In this document: one piece after another, positions 5,532-11,593 of the stretch
Numbering within the stretch: position 1 is the stretch's first letter
Layout of the letters: every line of letters begins with the position of its first letter
DNA from: Chloroflexota bacterium
Lineage (GTDB): Bacteria; Chloroflexota; UBA6077; CF-72
DNA: 11,593 bases
Direction of reading: 5' to 3'
Assembly: GCA_019242065.1 (NCBI GenBank)
Contig: JAFAWJ010000345.1
Coordinates: forward strand, 1 to 11,593
Program-made: the position numbers and the translations under genes
The notes under the pieces: generated by a model
The model's input: only the letters and a program-made list of their open reading frames with translations
What the model was told of the DNA's origin: nothing
Database searches by the model: none

Positions 5532-7913
5532 GTGCCGTTCGGACTGAACCGCTTCGGCGTCGCCGCCGGGGCGACTGGCGCGCTGGTCGCGGGAGCGTTC
5601 GGTTATTTTTTGCGCAGGCCGTTACCCCAGGTGGACGGCGAGCTGCGGCTCAAGGGACTCGTCGCGCCCGTGGAGGTCATCCGCGATCGGTGGGGCATTC
5701 CGCACATCAGCGGACGCGAGCCGCTCGACGCGTTCTTCGGCCTGGGCTTTTGCCACGCTCAGGATCGCCTGTGGCAGATGGAGCTGACCCGGCGGCTGGC
5801 CAGCGGCCGACTCGCCGAGGTGTTCGGCAAGGACGCCCTGGAGATCGATCGTTTCCAGCGGCGCGTCGGGTTGCACCGCGCGGCGCGGCAAGAGTGGGAC
5901 ACTGCCGACGCCGAACTGCACGACGTTCTGTGTGCGTATGCCGCCGGTGTGAACGCCTGCCTGGACGGGCTGATCGCCGCCAAAAAGCTGCCCGTGGAGT
6001 TCGTGCTCGCCCGTTTCCAACCCGAACCCTGGGAGCCAGTCGATAGCCTGGGCTTTGCTCGCTACCTGGCCTACTCACAGTCACCCAACTGGGAAAGCGA
6101 GCTGATTCGATCGCGGCTCATCGCCAGGATCGGCTACGCGCAGGCGGCCAGCCTGGAGCCGGACATCTGGCAGTCTGAGTCGGACGCGCTGCCCCACCTC
6201 GATGACTGGGGTCCGTCCGAGGCGCCGCGCGCCGGCGATCGGCCTCCGCTCGGGCTGACCGGCGGCCCACTGGCCAGCAACGCGTGGGCGGTCTCCGGGG
6301 CACGCTCGAGCACCGGCAAGCCCCTGCTGGCCAATGATCCGCACATGTTTCCGCGCTTTCCGAGCGTGTTCTACGAGGCGCACCTGGCGGCGGGCGGCGA
6401 GTTGAATGTGGCCGGCGGGAGTGTGCCCGGCGCGCCGGGCATTCTGATCGGTCACAACCGCCACATTGCCTGGGGCATCACCGCGTCGATGGCCGACGTG
6501 GCCGACCTGTATGTGGAACGCCTGGACCCGGGCGACGGCCGCCGCACCGAGTTCGCCGGTCATTGGGAAACCGGCACGCTCGTGCCCGAGACCATCAAGG
6601 TCAAGGGGCGCGCCTCGCCGTGGATCGAAGACGTGCTCGTCACCGCGCGCCACGGCCCGCTCCTGACGCCAACCCCCGGCATCCCCGACGAGCACCGCCC
6701 CCTGGCGATGCGCTCCATGGTGCTGGAAGGTGCCTCGGCCGCCGCGGCGCTTCTGGACATCAACCGCGCTGTCTCCTGGGACGAGTTCCGCGCCGCCGCG
6801 CGGCGCTGGGGTACGCCAGCAATGAACCTGACCTACACCGACGCCGACGGCAACATCGGCTACCAGATGGTCGGGCGCGTGCCAGTGCGCCAGCGGGGCG
6901 AGGGGCTGGTCCCGTCGCCCGGGTGGAGTGGCCAGTACGAGTGGAGCGGCAGCATCCCATTCGACGACTTGCCGACGGCCTTCAACCCGCCAGACGGTCT
7001 GTGGGCCAACGCCAACCACAACGTGGCGAAAAACAACGCGCACTTCTTCAGTCGCGAGTTCATCGACCCGGCGCGGTATCAGCGCATCCGACAGGTGCTC
7101 GAGAGCAAACGGCGCCACTCGGCGGTCGACTTCGGCGCGTTACAGGCCGATGAGCTGAGTCTGCCGGCGCGCCGCATTGCCGCTGCCCTGGTCGAGCATG
7201 TCCCGGCGCGCGGCCGGGTGGAACGCCGGGCGCTGGAGGAGCTGCGACGCTGGGACGGGCGCATCAGCGCGGACTCGTCCGCGGCTTGCATCTACGAAGT
7301 CTTCCGCAACGAGCTGGTCCGCGCTCGGCACGCCACTCAGGTGGGCGAGCTGCTGCCGGCGCTGCTCGGCGCCGGCGCGCACCCGCTGCTGGCCACGGTG
7401 AATTCGCACTACTTCTTACAGACGCAGCGGGTGCTGGCATTTGTCACGGAGTCACCGGACGATCCGGCCATCGGCCAGGCGTGGCATGCGTCCGTGGCTT
7501 GGCTCATGCGCAAATTCGGTCCGCGGGTTTCGAGCTGGCACTGGGGCCGATTGCACCAGCTGCGGCTCGAACACGCGCTATCGCTACGCAAGCCGCTCGG
7601 TCTGCTGTTCGACGTGCCGGGCTTTGCCTGGGGCGGCGACCTGGAGACGGTGCGGGCGGGCGGCAGCTGGCCGGGCAGCTTCAAGGTGGCCGGGCCGATC
7701 TCGGCGTACCGCTTCATTGGCGACTGTGGTGATTGGGACAACTGCCTGGCGTGCATTCCGGGCGGGCAAAGCGGCCACCGCGGCTCGCCCCACTATGCCG
7801 ACCAGGTGGATGCCTGGCGACGCGTGGCGTACCACCCGCTGTCATTCACCCGCCCGGCCATCGCGCAGGTTCAGCGTCATACCCTGCGCCTCATCCCTGA
7901 CCAGAACTCGTAG
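5532..7913 (+). CDS. Penicillin acylase family protein (Ntn hydrolase, membrane-anchored precursor)
   Basis: This 793-residue precursor is in the usual size range for penicillin/AHL acylases. An uncleaved-looking hydrophobic N-terminal segment (about residues 9-27) should anchor or export it. The alpha chain shows VEVIRDRWGIPHI and GFCHAQDRLWQMELTRRLASGRLAE, both classical. Autocatalytic cleavage should occur before Ser249 in GPLASNAWAVSG, exposing the N-terminal Ser nucleophile of the beta chain. The beta chain keeps LLANDPHM, PGAPGILIGHNRHIAWGIT, YTDADGNIGYQMVGRVPVR and WANANHN, which supply the oxyanion-hole and active-site Asn regions, and ends with GGQSGHRGSPHYADQ. The family removes acyl groups from beta-lactams, acyl-homoserine lactones or lipopeptides outside the cytoplasm; the substrate cannot be read from sequence. 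The GTG start directly abuts the PAC2 TAG with no ribosome site, so translation probably depends on reinitiation. Confidence 0.92.
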   Translation: MPFGLNRFGVAAGATGALVAGAFGYFLRRPLPQVDGELRLKGLVAPVEVIRDRWGIPHISGREPLDAFFGLGFCHAQDRLWQMELTRRLASGRLAEVFGKDALEIDRFQRRVGLHRAARQEWDTADAELHDVLCAYAAGVNACLDGLIAAKKLPVEFVLARFQPEPWEPVDSLGFARYLAYSQSPNWESELIRSRLIARIGYAQAASLEPDIWQSESDALPHLDDWGPSEAPRAGDRPPLGLTGGPLASNAWAVSGARSSTGKPLLANDPHMFPRFPSVFYEAHLAAGGELNVAGGSVPGAPGILIGHNRHIAWGITASMADVADLYVERLDPGDGRRTEFAGHWETGTLVPETIKVKGRASPWIEDVLVTARHGPLLTPTPGIPDEHRPLAMRSMVLEGASAAAALLDINRAVSWDEFRAAARRWGTPAMNLTYTDADGNIGYQMVGRVPVRQRGEGLVPSPGWSGQYEWSGSIPFDDLPTAFNPPDGLWANANHNVAKNNAHFFSREFIDPARYQRIRQVLESKRRHSAVDFGALQADELSLPARRIAAALVEHVPARGRVERRALEELRRWDGRISADSSAACIYEVFRNELVRARHATQVGELLPALLGAGAHPLLATVNSHYFLQTQRVLAFVTESPDDPAIGQAWHASVAWLMRKFGPRVSSWHWGRLHQLRLEHALSLRKPLGLLFDVPGFAWGGDLETVRAGGSWPGSFKVAGPISAYRFIGDCGDWDNCLACIPGGQSGHRGSPHYADQVDAWRRVAYHPLSFTRPAIAQVQRHTLRLIPDQNS

Positions 7914-7947
7914 ATGCCGGCGTGTGATGGTGCTGTATGCCGGCCGG

Positions 7948-7959
7948 TACGGGTCCGTA
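7948..7959. promoter_or_regulatory. Short inverted repeat upstream of the DNA methyltransferase gene
   Basis: TACGG-GT-CCGTA is a perfect 5-bp inverted repeat with a 2-nt centre, 28 bases before the methyltransferase ATG. Two copies of ATGCCGGC (7914-7921 and 7937-7944) precede it in the same 74-bp gap. It could be an operator, but an arm this short can arise by chance in GC-rich DNA. Confidence 0.25.
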
Positions 7960-7987
7960 ACCACGCGCGCGGGCCGTCGCTGAGACA

Positions 7988-8857
7988 ATGTCCGCCGTGC
8001 TCACCCCACTCCCGCCGGACGGGCTCGACCGCAGCGCCGATCGACCCCAGACGGGTGACATCCCCGAGATCATTCACCAGGACGCCTGCGCCTGGGTCAT
8101 GCGCGGCGACAGCGCCCGCCTGGTCGAAGCAGTCGATCCGCCCCAGGCCAACCTGATCATCACCTCACCGCCATACGCGCTGGGGGTCGACTACGGTCAG
8201 ACCATGTATGCCGACGATCAGCCATACACCAGCTATCTCGAATGGGTGCGCACCTGGGCCACCACGCTGTACACCGTCGCCGCCGCCGGCGGGCGCGCGT
8301 GCATCAACATCCCGCTCGACTCCAACAAGGGCGGCAAACGCGCCATTTATGCCGACTACCTGCGCATCTTCCAGGACGTCGGCTGGACCTACCAGACGTC
8401 CATCGTCTGGAACGAGCAGAACATTTCGCGGCGCACCGCCTGGGGCTCCTGGCTCTCGCCCTCGGCGCCGTTTGTGACCGCGCCCGTGGAGATGATCGCC
8501 GTGTTTTACAAGGGCAGCTTCCGCAGGCCGGCGGGCAACGGCCGACGCGGGGACATCACGCGCGACGAGTTTCTGGCCTGGACGCTGGGCATGTGGACGT
8601 TCGCCGGCGCCAATCCGCGGCGCGTCGGCCACCCAGCGCCATTTCCCGAGGAGCTGCCACGGCGCCTGATCAAGCTGTACAGCTATCCAGATGACCTGGT
8701 GCTCGATCCGTTTCTAGGTTCGGGGACCACGCTGGTGGCCGCGGCGCGCCTCGGCCGGCGCGGGATCGGCGTCGAGATCAACGCGCAGTTCTGCGACCTG
8801 GCGGTGCGCAACCTGCGGACCGTCGCGTTATCGAAGACGTTGCCGGCCGCCAGCTAG
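7988..8857 (+). CDS. Beta-class DNA methyltransferase (N4-cytosine or N6-adenine)
   Basis: The 289-residue protein has the circularly permuted beta-class order. Catalytic motif IV TSPPY (residues 59-63) comes first, and the S-adenosylmethionine-binding motif I DPFLGSGTT (240-248) lies near the C terminus, preceded by motif X-like HPAPFPEELP (215-224). The strand after motif I, RRGIGVEI, fits motif II with an acidic ribose-binding Glu. The SPPY form and the block ISRRTAWGSWLSPSAP resemble N4-cytosine enzymes, though N6-adenine activity is possible. The variable region between IV and I (about 100-200) should carry the target recognition part; no sequence specificity can be predicted. No restriction endonuclease is adjacent, so it is solitary within this window. 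The ATG at 7988 is used here; the GTG at 7997, 7 nt after GACAAT, is an alternative leaderless start. It overlaps the convergent acyltransferase gene by 4 bases. Confidence 0.9.
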   Translation: MSAVLTPLPPDGLDRSADRPQTGDIPEIIHQDACAWVMRGDSARLVEAVDPPQANLIITSPPYALGVDYGQTMYADDQPYTSYLEWVRTWATTLYTVAAAGGRACINIPLDSNKGGKRAIYADYLRIFQDVGWTYQTSIVWNEQNISRRTAWGSWLSPSAPFVTAPVEMIAVFYKGSFRRPAGNGRRGDITRDEFLAWTLGMWTFAGANPRRVGHPAPFPEELPRRLIKLYSYPDDLVLDPFLGSGTTLVAAARLGRRGIGVEINAQFCDLAVRNLRTVALSKTLPAAS

Positions 8858-9429
8858 GCGTCGAGGGGCAGCTCGATCGTTCGCTGGCAGGTGTCGCACC
8901 AGCCAGTATTGCCGCGGACCTCGAGGCGGCGGGCGCAGTGGCAGACCCAGCCCTGGATCCTGGCCGGCTGACCGTACGCCAGGGCGTGGTCAGGCACGTC
9001 GCGGGTGACCACGCTGCCGGCGCCTACCAGCGCCCAGCGGCCAATCGTGACTCCCGTGACGACCACGGAGTGCGCGCCGACGGATGCACCGACGCGTACG
9101 CGCGTTGAACCCAGGTGCCAATCGTCGGACGTTTTCAGCGACAGGTCCGGGTTGACGGCGCGCGGCAGGAAATCGTTGGTGAAGCACACTTGCGGGCCGA
9201 CGAAGACGCCGTCTTCGAGCTCGAGGCCCTCGTACAGCAGGGCGTTGTTCTGCACCTTGCAGTTGCGACCCAGGCGCACGCCCGCGCCGACGTACACGCC
9301 GGCGCCGATGACGGAGCCCGGGCCGATGACGGCGTCCTCACGGATGTGCGCCTGGCGCCATACCCGGCAGCCGGGCCCGAGCGTGGCACGCGGCGAAACT
9401 TCCGCCGTGGGATGAACAAAGGTCTCCAC
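8854..9429 (-). CDS. Left-handed beta-helix acyltransferase with C-terminal four-Cys ribbon
   Basis: The product has isoleucine-patch/hexapeptide repeats through most of its 191 residues (for example VIGPGSVIGAGVYVGAGVRLG and VGASVGAHSVVVTGVTIG), which form a left-handed beta-helix, the fold of trimeric acetyl/acyltransferases using acyl-CoA. The loop VCFTNDFLPRAVNPDL is characteristic of the WbpD/WlbB branch, which N-acetylates UDP-3-amino sugars for O-antigen or similar glycans. After the helix, a tail holds Cys163, Cys165, Cys178 and Cys181 (CHC and CDTC), probably a small zinc ribbon. The GTG at 9429 yields METFVHPTAEV, the normal N terminus; the frame extends to a TTG at 9447 but adds residues untypical of the family. 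No nucleotide-sugar aminotransferase or dehydrogenase is in the window, so its pathway is unclear. Confidence 0.87.
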   Translation of the reverse strand: METFVHPTAEVSPRATLGPGCRVWRQAHIREDAVIGPGSVIGAGVYVGAGVRLGRNCKVQNNALLYEGLELEDGVFVGPQVCFTNDFLPRAVNPDLSLKTSDDWHLGSTRVRVGASVGAHSVVVTGVTIGRWALVGAGSVVTRDVPDHALAYGQPARIQGWVCHCARRLEVRGNTGWCDTCQRTIELPLDA

Positions 9430-9510
9430 CGCCACCCACAGTAACAAGATCGAGACAACGCGTCCGACCTTTCGACTGCCGCACAGTTCGGCCCCGAGCG
9501 CGAAAACTCG

Positions 9511-9540
9511 TTGTCAACCTGGAGTTGGCGTCTGTATCAC
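9511..9540 (+). promoter_or_regulatory. Candidate sigma-70-type promoter for the penicillin-binding protein gene
   Basis: TTGTCA (9511-9516, 5 of 6 to the -35 consensus) is followed by an 18-nt spacer and TATCAC (9535-9540, 4 of 6 to -10), ending 10 nt before the TTG start codon. It lies in the roughly 120-bp divergent gap between the acyltransferase and this gene, the longest non-coding stretch here. Nothing else is obvious in that gap apart from the small inverted repeat GTTG-T-CAAC overlapping the -35 box. Confidence 0.4.
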
Positions 9541-9550
9541 TGTCCCAGCA

Positions 9551-11593
9551 TTGCGTCTGCTCCTCACTCTCCTCGCCATCGTTGTCTTCCTGGGCGCCCT
9601 GGGCTTTGCCAGCGTCATGGGCCTGTATGCGTACTACGCCCGCGATCTGCCCGATCCCGGCACGCTCGCCAACCGCCAGATGTTCCAGACCGCACGGATA
9701 CTGGATCGCAACGGCAAGCTGCTCCAGGAGATCAACGACCCCGAGGGCGGTCGCCGCACGCTGATCCCACTCGAGGACATTCCCAAAGTCGCCCAGCAGG
9801 CGACCGTCGCCGCCGAGGACGCGAGCTTTTACGACAATCCCGGCTTCGACATCCGTGCCGTCATCCGCGCCACGTACCAGTGGATCCGCAGTGGCACGCC
9901 CCAGAGCGGCGCCTCGACCATCACCCAGCAGCTGGTCAAAAACACGCTGCTCGGTCCAGAGCAGACCGCCGAGCGCAAAATCAAAGAGGCGTTTCTGGCG
10001 ATGGAGCTGACCCGTCGCTACTCCAAGGACCAGATCCTCGAGATGTACATGAACGCGATCCCGTACGGCAATCGCGCGTACGGCATCGAGGCCGCGGCCG
10101 AGACCTATTTCGGCAAGCACGCCAAAGACCTGACGCTCCCCGAGGCGTCGCTGCTGGCCGGCCTGCCGCAAGCGCCCAGCTTTTACGACCCGTATACGAA
10201 TTTGCAGGCGGCCAAAGAGCGTCAGAGCTACGTCCTGGACCAGATGGTCAGGACCGGCGCCATTACGCCAGAGCAAGAAGCCGCCGCCGCGGCCGCGCCG
10301 CTCAAGCTCGTCCCGCCGACCCAGAGCGGTCCCCAGGAAGCGCCCCACTTCGTCACCTACGTGCGCCAGGAGCTGGAGCAGCAGTTCGGGACCGATGCGC
10401 TCTACAGTCAGGGCCTGCAGGTCACGACCAGCCTCGACCTCGACCTGCAGCACCTGGCCGAAACCAAAGCCGCGGCGCACATCGCCGACATCAAGGCTCG
10501 CAACGCCACCAACGCCGCGCTAGTGGCCATCCAGCCCAGCACGGGCGAGGTCCTGGCCATGCTCGGCTCGGTCAACTTCGACGACGCCAGCATCGACGGC
10601 CAGGTCAACGTTGCGCTGGCCTTACGCCAGCCGGGTTCGACCCTGAAACCCTTTACATATATCACGGCCTTCGGCAAGGGCTGGAACCCGGCAACAACTG
10701 TCTGGGATATTCCGACGACCTTTCCGGGTGGTTACAAGCCCAACGACTTCGACGACAAGTTTCCCGGTCCGATGGCGGTGCGGGATGCCCTGGCGCAATC
10801 GCGCAACATCCCGGCCGTCGAGGCGCTCCAGTTCGTCACCGTCCCCGACATGCTGGACACTGCCCATAAATTCGGCATCGAAGATTTGCGCGACCCCAAT
10901 CGCTACGGTCTGTCCGTGACGCTGGGTGGCGGTGAGGTCAAGCTGCTCGACCTGACGTACGCCTACACGGTGTTCGCCAACGGCGGTCAGCAGATCGGTC
11001 TGCCGCGCACGCCCGATCAACAGGAGGACGGCTTTCGCCAGTTCGACCCCGTGTCGATCTTGAAGGTCACCGACTCGTCGGGCAAGGTGCTGTACGAGTA
11101 CAACAAGCCAGGCAGCGCCCAGGTCGCGGATCCGCGCCTGGTGTATCAGATTACGTCGATTCTCTCGGACGACAAGGCCCGCCAACCGACGTACGGCGCC
11201 AACAGCCCGCTGGTGCTGCCCAATAATCGACCGGTCGCCGTCAAGACCGGCACCACAGACGCGTTCCGTGACTCCTGGGTGGTCGGCTACACGCCAGACC
11301 TGGTGACTGGTGTATGGGTCGGCAACACCGACAACACGCCCATGAAGGACGTCATGGGTGCCGCCGGCGCCGGCCAGATCTGGCACGACTTCATGGCCGG
11401 CGCGCTGGCCAGTACGCCGGCCACCCCCTTCAACCCACCGCAGGGCCTCCAACAAGCGGACGTGTGCGCCCTGTCGGGCATGCTGCCGACCCAGGCGTGC
11501 CGGGAGAACACCTTGCCGGTCCACGGCATTCGTCGCGACTGGTTTGTGCCGGGGGTCAACATGCCAACGCAGGCCGATACCTGGAGTCAGGCC
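9551..11593 (+). CDS. Class A penicillin-binding protein, bifunctional transglycosylase/transpeptidase (3' partial)
   Basis: This frame has no stop before the right edge, giving 681 codons. An N-terminal membrane anchor (about residues 3-29, LLLTLLAIVVFLGALGFASV) is followed by a GT51 glycosyltransferase domain: catalytic Glu89 in AAEDASFYDNPGFD, then GASTITQQLVKN and KIKEAFLAMELTRRYSKDQILEMYMN. The penicillin-binding transpeptidase domain has all three active-site motifs: PGSTLKPF with Ser363/Lys366, SRN (417-419) and KTGTTD (565-570). It polymerises and cross-links peptidoglycan on the outer face of the membrane. The His often present in the GT51 EDxxFxxHxG motif is Asn here. A tail with Cys639 and Cys650 continues beyond the window. 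The TTG at 9551 is chosen because it is the only start-type codon just before the anchor in this frame; no ribosome site is visible. Long open frames in other phases over this gene are not coding. Confidence 0.93.
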   Translation, partial: MRLLLTLLAIVVFLGALGFASVMGLYAYYARDLPDPGTLANRQMFQTARILDRNGKLLQEINDPEGGRRTLIPLEDIPKVAQQATVAAEDASFYDNPGFDIRAVIRATYQWIRSGTPQSGASTITQQLVKNTLLGPEQTAERKIKEAFLAMELTRRYSKDQILEMYMNAIPYGNRAYGIEAAAETYFGKHAKDLTLPEASLLAGLPQAPSFYDPYTNLQAAKERQSYVLDQMVRTGAITPEQEAAAAAAPLKLVPPTQSGPQEAPHFVTYVRQELEQQFGTDALYSQGLQVTTSLDLDLQHLAETKAAAHIADIKARNATNAALVAIQPSTGEVLAMLGSVNFDDASIDGQVNVALALRQPGSTLKPFTYITAFGKGWNPATTVWDIPTTFPGGYKPNDFDDKFPGPMAVRDALAQSRNIPAVEALQFVTVPDMLDTAHKFGIEDLRDPNRYGLSVTLGGGEVKLLDLTYAYTVFANGGQQIGLPRTPDQQEDGFRQFDPVSILKVTDSSGKVLYEYNKPGSAQVADPRLVYQITSILSDDKARQPTYGANSPLVLPNNRPVAVKTGTTDAFRDSWVVGYTPDLVTGVWVGNTDNTPMKDVMGAAGAGQIWHDFMAGALASTPATPFNPPQGLQQADVCALSGMLPTQACRENTLPVHGIRRDWFVPGVNMPTQADTWSQA

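Noticed and set aside
6081..7118. A 345-codon minus-strand open frame opposite the acylase
   Set aside because: It is antisense to strongly conserved acylase motifs, and its sequence is His/Arg/Gly-rich without domain features.
9510..9518. GTTG-T-CAAC inverted repeat as an operator for the penicillin-binding protein gene
   Set aside because: Four-base arms are too short to separate from chance; it is mentioned only in the promoter note.
9338..10480. A 380-codon minus-strand open frame opposite the penicillin-binding protein
   Set aside because: It covers the start of both flanking real genes and their divergent gap, and shows no recognisable protein pattern. It is explained by high GC in the third codon position of the sense gene.
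9511..10869. A 452-codon plus-strand open frame overlapping the penicillin-binding protein
   Set aside because: Its translation is Arg/Pro/Ala-rich low-complexity sequence without domains, while the overlapping frame encodes intact GT51 and transpeptidase motifs. It is a GC-rich shadow frame.
1..11593. CRISPR array, tRNA/rRNA, insertion sequence, phage or toxin-antitoxin module
   Set aside because: Nothing on either strand showed spaced repeats, cloverleaf-like sequence, transposase or integrase motifs, or terminal inverted repeats; coding sequence fills nearly all the window.

Overview
The window is a gene-dense, strongly GC-rich stretch of bacterial chromosome with ten coding regions, two of them cut by the window edges. 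It shows no mobile element, no CRISPR array and no RNA gene. The longest gap without a gene is about 120 bases. Several features suggest a Chloroflexota-like (or Dormibacterota-like) soil or thermal bacterium: many GTG/TTG starts, weak or absent Shine-Dalgarno sequences with -10-like boxes close to start codons, a surface protein joining an SdrD/prealbumin-like domain to a C39-type peptidase domain, a bacterial PAC2-family protein, and a divergent YchF-type ATPase. This placement is inferred from gene style and content; no ribosomal or other marker gene is present to confirm it.

Left part (1-2693): the C-terminal part of a membrane-anchored C39-like cysteine peptidase (+) converges on a two-gene unit on the minus strand, a 62-residue unknown protein followed by a YchF/OLA1-type ATPase. 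The two stop codons at the convergent junction lie inside a tandem array of three 14-bp repeats.

Middle (2719-7913): a plus-strand run begins only 25 bp from the divergent small gene. It contains a HIT-family dinucleoside polyphosphate hydrolase/phosphorylase, a mannose-6-phosphate isomerase-like cupin, an unrecognised eight-helix membrane protein, a PAC2-family protein, and a membrane-anchored penicillin-acylase-family Ntn hydrolase. The acylase start codon directly follows the PAC2 stop codon, so those two are probably translationally coupled. A good -10-like box sits 7 nt before the PAC2 start, suggesting a leaderless promoter for that pair.

Right part (7988-11593): a beta-class DNA methyltransferase (+) without a visible restriction partner overlaps by four bases the end of a left-handed beta-helix acyltransferase (-). 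The acyltransferase carries a C-terminal four-cysteine ribbon. Across a roughly 120-bp divergent intergenic region lies a class A penicillin-binding protein (+), which is intact in its transglycosylase and transpeptidase motifs and runs off the right edge.

The genes do not form one obvious pathway. Envelope functions recur (surface peptidase, acylase, sugar-related cupin and acyltransferase, peptidoglycan synthase), mixed with housekeeping genes. I found no convincing undescribed multi-gene system. The best leads are the small conserved-looking partner of the YchF-type gene, the eight-helix protein, the PAC2-acylase coupling, and the compact or repeat-bearing intergenic junctions.
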